Source: Fibrobacter sp. UWH6
GTDB taxonomy: Bacteria > Fibrobacterota > Fibrobacteria > Fibrobacterales > Fibrobacteraceae
NCBI RefSeq assembly: GCF_900142465.1
Contig: NZ_FRAX01000018.1
Span: 16,000-63,105 of the forward strand
Length of the DNA: 47,106 bases
Direction: 5' to 3'
Part shown: piece by piece, positions 32,641-43,933 of the stretch
Position numbering within the stretch: position 1 is the first letter of the stretch
How the letters are laid out: every line of letters begins with the position of its first letter
Program-made: the position numbers and the translations under genes
The notes under the pieces: model-generated
The model's database searches: none
Seen by the model: the letters and a program-made list of their open reading frames with translations, nothing else
Told to the model about the DNA's origin: nothing

Positions 32641-32647
32641 ACATTCC

Positions 32648-35600
32648 TCACAGAAGGGTCAACAATTTTGTCGATTTTAAGGCTCCATTAATACGAAGCG
32701 CAAGATAGGTATTTCTCATGTTGATTCCAGACCAATCCACACGAATGTACTGTTGTCCCGGGGCAAGAGTTCCCGTATAGACATGACGAACAGGAATGCC
32801 GCCGGCATTGATCAAATCCAGAGATACATAGGTATATGCATTCATCGTTACCACGAGTCCATCCTCTGTACGAGTGATCGGAATAGAATCATCCGGAGCG
32901 GTATAGCCAAAATCTATGGCATACGATGAATCAGGACTTCCAGACCCATTGGGTGTTTCAACTAGGACCAATTGTCCCGTAGGCCAGCTAGGTTCTTTTC
33001 CATAAATCACATTGCCGAGCGAATCAACCACATTGAAGCCTACCGCTTCTGCAACAGAGGTGGTCATTCCGACATGCCCCGGGTCATCATTCGCGTTCCA
33101 ACCCATTTGCCAATCTGGAAGATGCAATGTAAAAGCACCCTCTCGATTCCAGGACATTCCCGAGCCAAGAATATTTTCACAATGGAGATTTACCATCCAC
33201 CGTCCATTACCGAGATTGGACTTTTCTGCGGTCACACCTTGCGGAAGACCGTCTCCATAGATTTCCATGACTGGAGTAAATCCAGCTTCGACATAGAAAT
33301 AGTAACGGACATCATATCCGGCAATAGGCATGTTACCTGTATTTTCAACCTTCAGATAAATTTCACTCGCTTGCGGATCTCCCGTCGTCCTAGCACGGAC
33401 ATCCCTTGCAAGTACACGGGCCGATGTGACATCCTCAATTTCATCTTCCATTTCAGCGCAGGAGCCGCCAATCAGGTTATTGTCTTTGTCAAGGACGATT
33501 ATACCCTTGTTTTCAACAAAGTCTCTAGCCGCATTAAGCACGAAAGATGGGTCATCCGCAGAATACCAGCCATTCCATTCAATATTGTTCAGTCCAAAAA
33601 GGGGACCTTCGCCAAAGAACGGTGAGCCATTTGCCTGAATTACGGAATCAGCAAAACGCCACTCCACATACCCTGTCCGATTGCTTTCGGCATGGACCGA
33701 GAGTGTCGAACTATCCTGAGGGAAGAAGGCCGATGCATGAACCAGAGCAGGAACTTCGCCACGGAAGTAATAGCGAACAGAATAACCATTGATAGCCTCG
33801 CCTGATGTATTCACGATACGGACTCGCGGACGCAACATGGAAGAATCGGCAAAGCCTTCGTAGCGAACAAACGTCTTTACCTTGCTAGATTGTACAGGTT
33901 GCAGGCCATTATCACCAGCCATATTCCACGCAATATCCGATGCGGAAATATCATCCGTAGCCAAGGCCAAGCCAGCAATATCGACTCCAGCAGGCACAAT
34001 CAATTCGAAGTTTTGTCTTCCAGAGGCAAGTTCAAGAGCCATATTTGATACCGTATAAGCTCTCCATACCTGAGCAAGCGGCATCACACCCTTCTGCTTT
34101 GAACCGGCACCGAATTGAACTTCGGCATTTTCCAAACTTGCAGAACGCGCATAGAGCACCAGATTGTACTTTCCGGCCTGTTCGACATTAATCGTCATAT
34201 TCAATTTCGCATCCTTAGCCGTCGAACGATAGAAATTATTGCCGACGACCGAGCAAGTAAATTGACGGTCAAAGCCATTCACAACATCCATGTCATTTAC
34301 ATTAACAATAATCAGTTGCGATTCCTCGCCCTCATCCGTAACAGGTTTCGATAATTCCAGCACCTGTTCAGTACTCAAGGCCGAAAGATACATGCGAATG
34401 TCCGCAATATGGCCAACAAAGCCCTCCATCGTCGAACTTTCGCCTACCGAGAACTTTCCGTTGAACACTCGATTCATAGAAATTCCAGCCGGTTTTGTCA
34501 TAACCATGTTCCCGTTCACGTAGAAATTGACATTGGAAGAATCAACCGTGACAACCACATGGCTCCAAGCCTTTTCTTGAGGCAACACATTTTCAGCAAG
34601 CCAAATATGGTTCTGTTCGACAAGGCGCATATCTTTACCCCTAATCTGAATTTCCATATTACGGCTAACACTGGAGAAGCCCATTACACGGAGCCAGTCA
34701 TCTTCCTGCGGATAGCCAAGATTTATGCGGGCCTCAAACGTGTAAGAATCAGATACACCCAGATTCACATTGCTGTTGGCAACAGCCTTATCTCCGTCTC
34801 GATAGAAATAAAGGCCGACATCGTTAAGCCAAGGCATAAACATGGACAGGTTCAAATCATGGGCCGTCCCAATCATCTCGCGAACAATTTTTCCCATACC
34901 TTCCCTTGCAGGATACCACAAGGCGAGAGATTGCGGATACGGATAAAGTTTAGACGATTCATAGGTTATTTCTTCATAGTTATGACCATAATCTTCCACA
35001 TGCATTGTAATGGCAAGATTACATCCGATGCAACTTGCCAACTCCTTACGGCTAAGACGAACCTTGGCAGAGACATTACCATTGGAATCAGGCATCATCG
35101 AAACATCCTTCAATGGTATCGAACTAAATACAGAACGAATATCCACCTTGGCAATTCCCGATTCGGAATCTTCAAGTTTCGCCGAAACCACAAAGATTCG
35201 ATCAAGTACATCGGAGGAATCAACAACATTCCATGAAGAGACCTTGGGACGGGCAGAATCCGTATAGACCTTCGGACCCATCACCTGCATTTCATTACCA
35301 AGGACAGACATGCCCAAGTAGGTCGACTCGTACACACCATTCTTTATCTTGCCAACAGAAGAACCTCCTATTTTCCTAGAACCATCGTAAACAATCGTGT
35401 CCGGGATTTCGGCACGAATTTCCGTAATAAGCCTATCGTTTAAATACAACGAGACGATTCCGTCACCCGGCTGATTGCAACTAGCACCATAAGCCATGAA
35501 ACCATTGTCAAGACCAAGCCATACAGAATCAGACGGGGTAGAACATGCAAAGTTCGCCGGAACAGTCAATGCACGGGCAGCGGCAGGTGCCAAAGGCAAC

Positions 35601-38600
35601 TCCGAAGTATCGTTCTTGGCAATGACAAACACGTAGTTCGTATCCGTCATCGTTCCACGCCTAGGCAACTGCACATGGGCAATTTCATTGGCATCTAGGC
35701 TATAAGGCAACAGTTTTGCCGGAGTCACATCATTACTATCGTTCCACAGGGAATCGTTATCAACATACAGATTAAAATTTTTCAAGCCGATTACTCGAAC
35801 ATCACGATCCGATGTGCCTGCTATTGCCGGCAAGATTTCTAGACTGAAATCGGGGATTTCCGCCAATCTAGAATCCATGGCTGCAAAAACCGAGAACGTC
35901 TTTGTTACGCCGGAAATCAAAATATATTCCCATAGGTCGTCATTACCCGGATAGCACTTTGAATCATTCCATATTTCACATTCCGCGGTATCAAAGCCAT
36001 TGGCAACCGCTGCATGCCCGTCTGCACCAAGATATCCATACAGTACCTTGTCAAGCGGGATAAACTTTTTATTCGTAAAATCGACCTTGTAGAGTTTCAA
36101 GGTACTCGGCGTAACATTCATATCCCGCATCTCCGCCTTGGAAATCTTGATTTCAATGCGAGGCAACGTATCGCCAAACACCTTCGGAGGCAAAACTTCC
36201 ACAATCGACCCTGTTATTGGCACGTTGTTAAACACCTCGAAATGGTAGTCTTCGGCAGCAACCGTACGAACCGTAAAATCGTCACTCGAATCAAGCGTAC
36301 CTTGCGGGAACGTAACAGAAACTTCGTCAAACAGCGATGTGACCGTACCCTGCTCAGTATCCTTTACTTGCTTTCCGATTACCAGATTGTAGTGACTGCA
36401 ACTATAGTCGCCACCCTCATTATCGCCACCCCAGGTCAAAAGGAACTGTGTATTCCCTTGAAGCCTATTCACATTGAACCAGGCAAGTCTGCGTTCGCCG
36501 GACGTCTTGACTTCTATGGCAGAATCTACAACCGGATAATACACGGAATCCTTCAAATATAGAAGATGATATTTCGTCCCCGGTATCAAATTCGCACGTA
36601 TTTCCACAAGTTCCTTGGGGCGTTTCACATCAATTTCATTTTTGTATTGGATATTGACACTAGATGGAGTTGTTGCATTCCCGACAGCATCAAGATGTGA
36701 ATGGACAGAATCATCCAAATGAACCAGTCTTGAAGATACGACTTCAACATCCTTAATCCACGGATTACGAGTCCATTCTTTTTCCGCAGCCGTGCCATAA
36801 TACAAATTATTATCGGATTCTCTTCTATAGTTCACTCCGCTTTGATACCGATAAAGATGATTTATCGTGAGTTCCTTGGCACTTGTCCGTTCCGGCAACT
36901 GGGAAGTAAAATCCAAAGAACGTCGATACCTGACATCCTGTTTCCAGTCGGATGCGGCAATATAAAGCGTATCGTTGGAAATTTTGTACTTCTCATTCGG
37001 GACACCTTTGAGCAATGTCGTATAAGTCGGAACAACATCACCGCTTATCGAAATCGGCAAAGCAATATAAGCACTAAACTTTTTCGAACTTGCATCATAA
37101 GAGTCTGGGCTAATAGACAGCGATCTAACAAGCGAATCACCATTTACAACCTTTGCGGAATCAAGATGCAATGAAGAAAGCGAACCTGGATCAAAATCAA
37201 CGTCAGAATTAGAATACAAAATCAAATTATCAGGATTAGTCTTAAAATTGGAGAGATTTTTGAAATAACTGGTAGTATCACCGTTCAAAGTGAACTGTTT
37301 CAACCAATCAACATCGCTGTAGTCATTATAATAATGATGAATCCTGGAACCCAGCAGATAATATGTTTTCCCATTACCCGGGTTATTTACGCCTTTACCA
37401 CCTGCAGGATAATCTAAACGTACGGATTTATCCGCATTTTCGGCAAATACGGCCCCAAAAGACTTGTTCATGCTGACATAGAAATCAATATCGCCAGGCA
37501 TAAAGTAGTCTGTTTTCAACGAATCACCATTATTGGTTATGTTCTGTGCATAACCTGGAGCAAATATATGCGCAATAAAATGGCGACTATTATAATTTAT
37601 CGTGTCATTTGGGTCGTTGTAGAATTTTAGAGTGAATCGGGATACCTGTTCAAACCCGACACCTTCATCCGCAAAAAGGAATGTATTTCCACCACCAGAA
37701 AGTTCACTAGCTTTAAAATATGGTAAATGCTGCGTTTCAAAAGGAGTCAACAAACCATAACTATGCTTAAGATTCCATTGAGAACCATCAAATAGGTTTT
37801 TCGCTCTCGATAAATTCATCGTTAGAGAATTTTTTTCGAGCGTATGGAAATATCCATCTTTTTCACCATAGAGGCTTATATTCTTAGAGTCAAAACGAAT
37901 GGTACGGTTCACAAGATTATCATAGCCGAAAGGAGCATTCCAATACTCGGGAGGAATGGTTAGTTTGATACTAAACTTCAATTTTCTATAGCGAGTGTTA
38001 TCACAATGATCTGGATTAATTTTTTGTTCATTTGTATAAAAATTGGATGCTGAATTTCCTACAAGTTCTACAGCAAACAGCTCCCTATTGGGGTCGTACT
38101 GATTTGAAACAGAATCTTGCGTATATATACACTGATGGACTCCATTTTCATTTACCTCTTCATCTGCCGCGCAAGAGCCCCGTTCTTTTCGAGGGAATGG
38201 CAAATACCCACCTTGTCCCGGAGCCGGAATAACTACATCATTAACATCAATTTTAGACAAGTCCCATAAAGAGTTTGTCTTCAACAGAGTATATGCGAGC
38301 AATGATCCATCCCATTGTCCATTATTATAAAAAGAATCCCATTCTCTCCATGATGTAACAAACATATCAAACTTCGTTTTCTTGCCAAATTCCGCCAAGT
38401 CTGGCCCACCTAAATAGCCATATTTTTTTGCAGCATCAATATCAATATCTATAGATGTTGACAAGGACTGCTCATCAAAATGTATCGGTCTAACATCGGC
38501 AAGAGGTTCATTCCTTGTATCTGTGGTATCACACCTTCCATCAGTACAAGACTGGATCCACCTATCTACCCATATGACTGCAACCAAATCCAAACTTTGT

Positions 38601-41600
38601 CTCTGTCTCTTAATACCTAGACTGAATCGTTCCGGCGTAAAGCCAAGCGGATATTGCGTTCCACTAAATTTTGTAACGAGATTCGCCTCGCGAATATTCT
38701 TGGGCAAGTATTTTCCACTCAATTCAGCATCAACAAAGTAATCCGCGATGGGTTCATACCTGTTGACAACTCGTCCCAAACTGGAATCAGTAACGGCCTC
38801 GGAAACATAAATGCTCACGGAATCGGTATGCGACCTGTCACCCGGAGTTTTGTCAATCATGCTATTTGTAGTAATTACCGACAATAGCGCTATCGCAGAA
38901 TCACCCTTAGGTTTATTTCCTCCCGTCGTATCAATGGTTCCAGCAGGGAAAGCCTTGATTACAACCTTATAAGTCCCAGCATCTACAGGATTATTATCCG
39001 AATCACGCTTCCCGTTCCATGTTACAGAATACGCCTTGCCGTTAGAATGCGCTGCAACGAATTTATTTGTCTCCAGCACTGAGATTGGATTATCGGCGGA
39101 GTCACGAATTTCAATGTTCACATAAGCATCTTTATAAAGAATGCCATAAGGAATGCTCATGGAACCCAATTTATACGAAGTCGGGTCCTTCACGATTAAA
39201 GGATAAACAGGCAGACTGTTGCTTAGCACGACCTTAACATCTTGAGAGGTCAGATCAATTTCCTTCGTCTGTACATCGACGAACGCATTTTCACCATCAA
39301 GTCCAGTCACCTCGGCATAAACCTTCACCTTTCCATCGGCCGGGAAGAACCGGGAATCCAGGCGGCCATCCCATGTAAACGACAACCCAAAGGCTTCCGG
39401 ATGAACATTCCAGCCCGTCTGCAGCACATTCATCGTATCGACACCAATGTTCTGACCGGCAAGCGTAAAGCCGGCCATTTCACTAGACCCGAAATACACA
39501 GGTACGTTATGCCCAGCCAGTGTATCGATATGGCTGCCAACTATACGGAATGCACCTTCCGACTTCATCACGACATGTCCAGAATCACCCGAGAGAATCA
39601 TGACATTGTCGGTTGTCGTAGGCGGCATCAACATCGGATAACCGCTCAAGTATTCCGAAGTAATTTCGGGGAAATTGTTCATTTGAGATTCAACACGGCA
39701 CCCCTTGTCAAGATTCATGATGACACTGCCCTTCAGGGCCATGCACGTTTCGCCAAAAGACGAAGACAAGAACGAGACTTGCAATTCAGACGTGTCGGGC
39801 AAACCGGACCATCTCAAATGATACAAGCTGTCATCTTGATAGAACCACACCCCAGCAGGGGACTTTGTGGAATCATAAACCAATCCAGCAGTCAAATCAT
39901 AAGGCGAACCATAATACGGGTTTGCCCAGGCTCGTTCAACCGACCTGTCAAAAACACCGACGCCCTTCGAGTCTTCTGCATAGATACGCAGCATGTACGC
40001 ACCAGACGGGTTACCCGTTAGACGGAGCGACATATTGACAGAATCCACCCCGACAACCATGGAGGTTTTCGAAACATCAAATGCGACTACCGGTTTTACA
40101 CTATCCGCCGCAAGTTTGCCCAAAGTTATAAGGACCGAATCCGTACGCCAGGAACAACTATCGCACGTCTTGACCCCAAGTTCAATATAATACTGCTTAT
40201 CATAGATGGTATCTCGATAGAAATAACCCAACACTCCTTCGTTACTCTGCGCAATTTTCGATATATTCGCGCTATCCTTCGAACGGTTGGCAGCAACAGT
40301 CATGATTTTGTCTGTTTCCCATTCCGTCGAATTTGCTTCCCTATACCTTAGACGATAAACAGCGGAATTTTCGTCATCGTCAAAATCGGGCGGAGCAATG
40401 CCCACAATCGGGATAACCGGCATCTTTAAATCACCAGATTCCGTAGGAGAAACAATATTCGGATGACGTTTTCCCACAAAGAACAGACTGGTGCGAACAC
40501 CGACATTTCCCGCCAGATCCACACAGGCTGCTTCAAAATAGCGTTTCCCGTCATTTGTTCCAATCAAGCCCTTATCAAGATAGAACTTGAATGTTTCCGT
40601 ATGCAATACGGAGCCAGTAATTTCACGCCACTGATTTTCATTGCCGCCGCCAATAATTCTATAGCTACACTTCATACCGGTACGGTTGACAGCCACATCC
40701 TTACTTTCGGAAACTTTGATGGAGGCTTCGAACGGTTTTGTAGATGCAGTATCATAGACGGGAATCGTACTTATAAGGCCTTCAATTTGCGGGGCTGTTC
40801 GGTCAATCAGCATCTTTTCAGGATACGACTTAATCGGAGTTGATGTATTCTTCGCCTCGTCACGAGTAACGGCAAGAACGCGATACTCGCCATCTTCCAA
40901 CAGAAGCCCCGTATTTTCGGTCCAGCTACCATCAACCTGGTCTTTGTCAAGCCACACAGAATCACCGGCACGGTCAACAGCATTGCTGTCAGGAATATGC
41001 TTAAACAACCAGTTTATAAAGACGGACGTTTCACTACGGCCGTTCAATGCTTCACGAACGGAATACGATATGTTCAGGAGGCTATCCTTAGACACATACA
41101 CACACTGATTGTCCTGGCGGGCTAGTTTCGGCAAGGAAGCGTATCTAGACACCTTCTGAGAATCCATCGGGGCTGCAACCAAATCAAATTTGGGCAAAGC
41201 TGGCGCAGTTTTATCTACCCTAAATTCTACCGTATCATAACCGACATTCAACTTGTGGTTATTAATGACCGAATTCCAGTCCGTTTCACTAGCGGTCTGC
41301 TTGACAACCTTTTCGAACAGCGCGTTCACCGCTCCGTAGGCAGTCAAGTTCGGCAAAGCATAATCTATCGCAGCCGCACTTAAACGATACTCACCATCCG
41401 TCAGAGATTTCTTGTTTACTCCATCCCAGGTTACAGCAAAGTCCTTCGAGACGACATCGTAAAGGAACGGCAATTTTGCATCAGACACCTTGTTGTAGGT
41501 TCCTCCTTTCTTCTGTTCAAGAGTCCATTGCATAATACGGATATCGGCGGCATCCCTGTTTTTCGTTGTCAAGGAATCATTACCATCGACCTTTACACGG

Positions 41601-43903
41601 GCTATAAAGACGGAACTGTCCGGATTCACGCAATAGCTATCTGTCGTCAATGTGAACTTCGGAGCCGTAGTATCCACGACAAACGGAACCAAATATATAT
41701 CGCCGCTATCAGACGAATTGTCCGTAGAATTAAAACTTGTCGCATTGAAAACCCAAAGATAATCACCTTCTGCCGGACTATCAACCTTTTGACTTGACGA
41801 GAATCTCAGTCCTTCAGCAGTAGGAGAACTCGTCATCGCATGCCATGACGCAATCGAATCCGAGGAATCGCACTTCGCTGTCACGCAACGGAAAATAGAA
41901 TCTTTAGCGCTGACGATGCTAAAGCCCTGATAATCCAGGGCACTTGCAGAACCCACAAAGCCGTCGATTTTATTCACCACGACATTCGGCAGCGGCCAAC
42001 TAGATTCCAAAAGGTCTTCAGTAGCCTTAAACAGATAATAGAACCTCTGCGTATTGGAAAGACCAATCTTGTTCACGACAGACACGATTACCGTATTCTG
42101 GTTATCCTTCTGTATTACAGAAAGATCATCATTATAGGAGGCATTGAAGTAGTCTCTTGCATTGAAATCAAAATGACCATCTTTTTTCACAGGATGCGGA
42201 ACAGTCATCAGAGGAGTAGTCGGCCAACTTTGACCAGCAATTCTCTTATAGACTTTGCAGGCATCATTTGCTGTCGGATCCTTTTCCACGTCACATTCCC
42301 AGACAAGTTCCTGCTGGAAGTTGAAATTCATATAGATTTCACGCAGACGGTGTGGCATCAAGTCGTCAACAACAAAGGAATATTTTTCAATGTAGTTCGT
42401 CACAGTAATTGGTGGAATTTCGTAACGTTCTACGTGACGAATGGGAACCTCATCCGAAGAAACTTTCCCATTAGCATCAATACCACTCACTCGTTCCCAT
42501 CGGTCAATCTTGACGCCCATTTTATTCCAATCGGCATCTGTCTTAAATTCAATCGGATTTTTCTGATATTCGTTATACCTTTTCTTTTGGAAGGAACCAT
42601 CAACTTTAAGCGTATCACCAGAAACAAGAACGGAATCTCGCTTTCCGTACAAACCAATTTCGCAATCAGTATTATTACTAGTCCGAGATTTTTCGTAATA
42701 GCAATTCGGATCTATGGCCTGCAAAGTAGGATCTGCAACGAAAAGACCTAAATTGACATAAGGTTTTTCATAAAGAAAATCTTCCATCAAGTATGGAGTA
42801 TGCGAAGACGAACCATCAACAGCCAAACTAAACTTATTTTCTGCGCCATGCCATTTTTTCTGGAAATGTGAATTTACGGGAACCTGATGCGAATACTTCA
42901 AATCTGCAATCGCCGCAATTGTAACATAACCCAAACCAACAATAGTCATGTTTATTCCCGTTCCACAAAGTAAAGCTCCTTTAGCTAATTTCAATGCAGG
43001 TTGATTCCAAAAAAGAGTTTCTTCCAGAACTGCCGCTGTTACACCAGCAATGGCGAGAATCGCGATAGCTTCATCAATAACGGTGCCGACCCTTGAAAAA
43101 GGAACACTAAGTTCATCAAGAAAGTAAGAAAACCAATCTTTAGCAGCGTCTATCGACAATTCAACATCAGCATCTGTAGAAAAATCATTAAAATCAGCAT
43201 ATAAAGCAATATTGCCATTATATGCTGATTTTTTCACATCCGTTCTTGAATCTTTAAAAACAGCAGTTTCGTTTCCACTTCCAGACCAGCTAGGAATCAA
43301 TGCTGTACCTTGCTCTTGTAAAGTTACACCAGCAAGAAAACCATACGCCATAGACGCAACCGTATTATAGGTTCGTTCAGAAATACTGCCTCCATCACTT
43401 AAATGCGTCCACGCATTACTTATTGAAGCGCTTATTGAACTAGGAACAAATTGTGAAAGTCCTGTTTTATTGAAAAAATTTTGATTAGGATCACTAAACG
43501 TTAACCCATTTTCGCCATACAGTAATCTGAACATTGGCAAGTTATCTTTATAAGGTTGTCCTTTCAAGAAAGAAACGCCGTCGTCGCGACCTGAATTAGG
43601 ATCAATATATGCAGTCAAAGAATCTTCTTTATAATAATCAAAGCCATCACCTAACACAGCAAGAATACCCTTACCAAGCAAAGGCGCTACAGAATTACTC
43701 CATACAGGAATAACAACCCCTAACAAAGCTATGCTAGAAGAGACTGATTCAAATCCCATTAAAAAAGCTGTTATCGCAAAAGCCTCCATAGTCGCAGCCT
43801 GCGTTATGGCCTTTCCCAATCTATCACCAAAATCAACCTCTTTCAATTCAAGCAACAAATTTAATGCACCTGTTCCCTCATGCGGGCTATCAAGAGTTAT
43901 CAC
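32648..43903 (-). CDS. Giant exported multidomain protein, downstream part (3751 aa open frame)
   Basis: This is the continuation, in the same reading frame, of the lipase start at 44494; one TAA at 43934-43936 separates them. The beginning (ITLDSPHEGTGALNLLLELK) is the strand that follows the nucleophile of alpha/beta hydrolases, so this part alone would be a headless lipase. Hydrophobic segments follow (about residues 40-80, 275-300 and 315-335). The long middle has many Ig/FlgD-like beta domains (e.g. YSVTWNGKRDSDNNPVDAG, coding 38990-39060). A LamG-type domain is encoded near 34330-34930, a CBM6/35-like domain near 33930-34300, and two CBM3-like repeats (INGYSVRYYFRGE, IAGYDVRYYFYVE) near 33060-33850. 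The C-terminus is a type IX-like sorting domain. Binding of plant cell-wall polymers is a reasonable inference. Confidence 0.8.
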   Translation of the reverse strand: MITLDSPHEGTGALNLLLELKEVDFGDRLGKAITQAATMEAFAITAFLMGFESVSSSIALLGVVIPVWSNSVAPLLGKGILAVLGDGFDYYKEDSLTAYIDPNSGRDDGVSFLKGQPYKDNLPMFRLLYGENGLTFSDPNQNFFNKTGLSQFVPSSISASISNAWTHLSDGGSISERTYNTVASMAYGFLAGVTLQEQGTALIPSWSGSGNETAVFKDSRTDVKKSAYNGNIALYADFNDFSTDADVELSIDAAKDWFSYFLDELSVPFSRVGTVIDEAIAILAIAGVTAAVLEETLFWNQPALKLAKGALLCGTGINMTIVGLGYVTIAAIADLKYSHQVPVNSHFQKKWHGAENKFSLAVDGSSSHTPYLMEDFLYEKPYVNLGLFVADPTLQAIDPNCYYEKSRTSNNTDCEIGLYGKRDSVLVSGDTLKVDGSFQKKRYNEYQKNPIEFKTDADWNKMGVKIDRWERVSGIDANGKVSSDEVPIRHVERYEIPPITVTNYIEKYSFVVDDLMPHRLREIYMNFNFQQELVWECDVEKDPTANDACKVYKRIAGQSWPTTPLMTVPHPVKKDGHFDFNARDYFNASYNDDLSVIQKDNQNTVIVSVVNKIGLSNTQRFYYLFKATEDLLESSWPLPNVVVNKIDGFVGSASALDYQGFSIVSAKDSIFRCVTAKCDSSDSIASWHAMTSSPTAEGLRFSSSQKVDSPAEGDYLWVFNATSFNSTDNSSDSGDIYLVPFVVDTTAPKFTLTTDSYCVNPDSSVFIARVKVDGNDSLTTKNRDAADIRIMQWTLEQKKGGTYNKVSDAKLPFLYDVVSKDFAVTWDGVNKKSLTDGEYRLSAAAIDYALPNLTAYGAVNALFEKVVKQTASETDWNSVINNHKLNVGYDTVEFRVDKTAPALPKFDLVAAPMDSQKVSRYASLPKLARQDNQCVYVSKDSLLNISYSVREALNGRSETSVFINWLFKHIPDSNAVDRAGDSVWLDKDQVDGSWTENTGLLLEDGEYRVLAVTRDEAKNTSTPIKSYPEKMLIDRTAPQIEGLISTIPVYDTASTKPFEASIKVSESKDVAVNRTGMKCSYRIIGGGNENQWREITGSVLHTETFKFYLDKGLIGTNDGKRYFEAACVDLAGNVGVRTSLFFVGKRHPNIVSPTESGDLKMPVIPIVGIAPPDFDDDENSAVYRLRYREANSTEWETDKIMTVAANRSKDSANISKIAQSNEGVLGYFYRDTIYDKQYYIELGVKTCDSCSWRTDSVLITLGKLAADSVKPVVAFDVSKTSMVVGVDSVNMSLRLTGNPSGAYMLRIYAEDSKGVGVFDRSVERAWANPYYGSPYDLTAGLVYDSTKSPAGVWFYQDDSLYHLRWSGLPDTSELQVSFLSSSFGETCMALKGSVIMNLDKGCRVESQMNNFPEITSEYLSGYPMLMPPTTTDNVMILSGDSGHVVMKSEGAFRIVGSHIDTLAGHNVPVYFGSSEMAGFTLAGQNIGVDTMNVLQTGWNVHPEAFGLSFTWDGRLDSRFFPADGKVKVYAEVTGLDGENAFVDVQTKEIDLTSQDVKVVLSNSLPVYPLIVKDPTSYKLGSMSIPYGILYKDAYVNIEIRDSADNPISVLETNKFVAAHSNGKAYSVTWNGKRDSDNNPVDAGTYKVVIKAFPAGTIDTTGGNKPKGDSAIALLSVITTNSMIDKTPGDRSHTDSVSIYVSEAVTDSSLGRVVNRYEPIADYFVDAELSGKYLPKNIREANLVTKFSGTQYPLGFTPERFSLGIKRQRQSLDLVAVIWVDRWIQSCTDGRCDTTDTRNEPLADVRPIHFDEQSLSTSIDIDIDAAKKYGYLGGPDLAEFGKKTKFDMFVTSWREWDSFYNNGQWDGSLLAYTLLKTNSLWDLSKIDVNDVVIPAPGQGGYLPFPRKERGSCAADEEVNENGVHQCIYTQDSVSNQYDPNRELFAVELVGNSASNFYTNEQKINPDHCDNTRYRKLKFSIKLTIPPEYWNAPFGYDNLVNRTIRFDSKNISLYGEKDGYFHTLEKNSLTMNLSRAKNLFDGSQWNLKHSYGLLTPFETQHLPYFKASELSGGGNTFLFADEGVGFEQVSRFTLKFYNDPNDTINYNSRHFIAHIFAPGYAQNITNNGDSLKTDYFMPGDIDFYVSMNKSFGAVFAENADKSVRLDYPAGGKGVNNPGNGKTYYLLGSRIHHYYNDYSDVDWLKQFTLNGDTTSYFKNLSNFKTNPDNLILYSNSDVDFDPGSLSSLHLDSAKVVNGDSLVRSLSISPDSYDASSKKFSAYIALPISISGDVVPTYTTLLKGVPNEKYKISNDTLYIAASDWKQDVRYRRSLDFTSQLPERTSAKELTINHLYRYQSGVNYRRESDNNLYYGTAAEKEWTRNPWIKDVEVVSSRLVHLDDSVHSHLDAVGNATTPSSVNIQYKNEIDVKRPKELVEIRANLIPGTKYHLLYLKDSVYYPVVDSAIEVKTSGERRLAWFNVNRLQGNTQFLLTWGGDNEGGDYSCSHYNLVIGKQVKDTEQGTVTSLFDEVSVTFPQGTLDSSDDFTVRTVAAEDYHFEVFNNVPITGSIVEVLPPKVFGDTLPRIEIKISKAEMRDMNVTPSTLKLYKVDFTNKKFIPLDKVLYGYLGADGHAAVANGFDTAECEIWNDSKCYPGNDDLWEYILISGVTKTFSVFAAMDSRLAEIPDFSLEILPAIAGTSDRDVRVIGLKNFNLYVDNDSLWNDSNDVTPAKLLPYSLDANEIAHVQLPRRGTMTDTNYVFVIAKNDTSELPLAPAAARALTVPANFACSTPSDSVWLGLDNGFMAYGASCNQPGDGIVSLYLNDRLITEIRAEIPDTIVYDGSRKIGGSSVGKIKNGVYESTYLGMSVLGNEMQVMGPKVYTDSARPKVSSWNVVDSSDVLDRIFVVSAKLEDSESGIAKVDIRSVFSSIPLKDVSMMPDSNGNVSAKVRLSRKELASCIGCNLAITMHVEDYGHNYEEITYESSKLYPYPQSLALWYPAREGMGKIVREMIGTAHDLNLSMFMPWLNDVGLYFYRDGDKAVANSNVNLGVSDSYTFEARINLGYPQEDDWLRVMGFSSVSRNMEIQIRGKDMRLVEQNHIWLAENVLPQEKAWSHVVVTVDSSNVNFYVNGNMVMTKPAGISMNRVFNGKFSVGESSTMEGFVGHIADIRMYLSALSTEQVLELSKPVTDEGEESQLIIVNVNDMDVVNGFDRQFTCSVVGNNFYRSTAKDAKLNMTINVEQAGKYNLVLYARSASLENAEVQFGAGSKQKGVMPLAQVWRAYTVSNMALELASGRQNFELIVPAGVDIAGLALATDDISASDIAWNMAGDNGLQPVQSSKVKTFVRYEGFADSSMLRPRVRIVNTSGEAINGYSVRYYFRGEVPALVHASAFFPQDSSTLSVHAESNRTGYVEWRFADSVIQANGSPFFGEGPLFGLNNIEWNGWYSADDPSFVLNAARDFVENKGIIVLDKDNNLIGGSCAEMEDEIEDVTSARVLARDVRARTTGDPQASEIYLKVENTGNMPIAGYDVRYYFYVEAGFTPVMEIYGDGLPQGVTAEKSNLGNGRWMVNLHCENILGSGMSWNREGAFTLHLPDWQMGWNANDDPGHVGMTTSVAEAVGFNVVDSLGNVIYGKEPSWPTGQLVLVETPNGSGSPDSSYAIDFGYTAPDDSIPITRTEDGLVVTMNAYTYVSLDLINAGGIPVRHVYTGTLAPGQQYIRVDWSGINMRNTYLALRINGALKSTKLLTLL

Positions 43904-43933
43904 TTTATCAACATCATCATTATAAACATTTCC

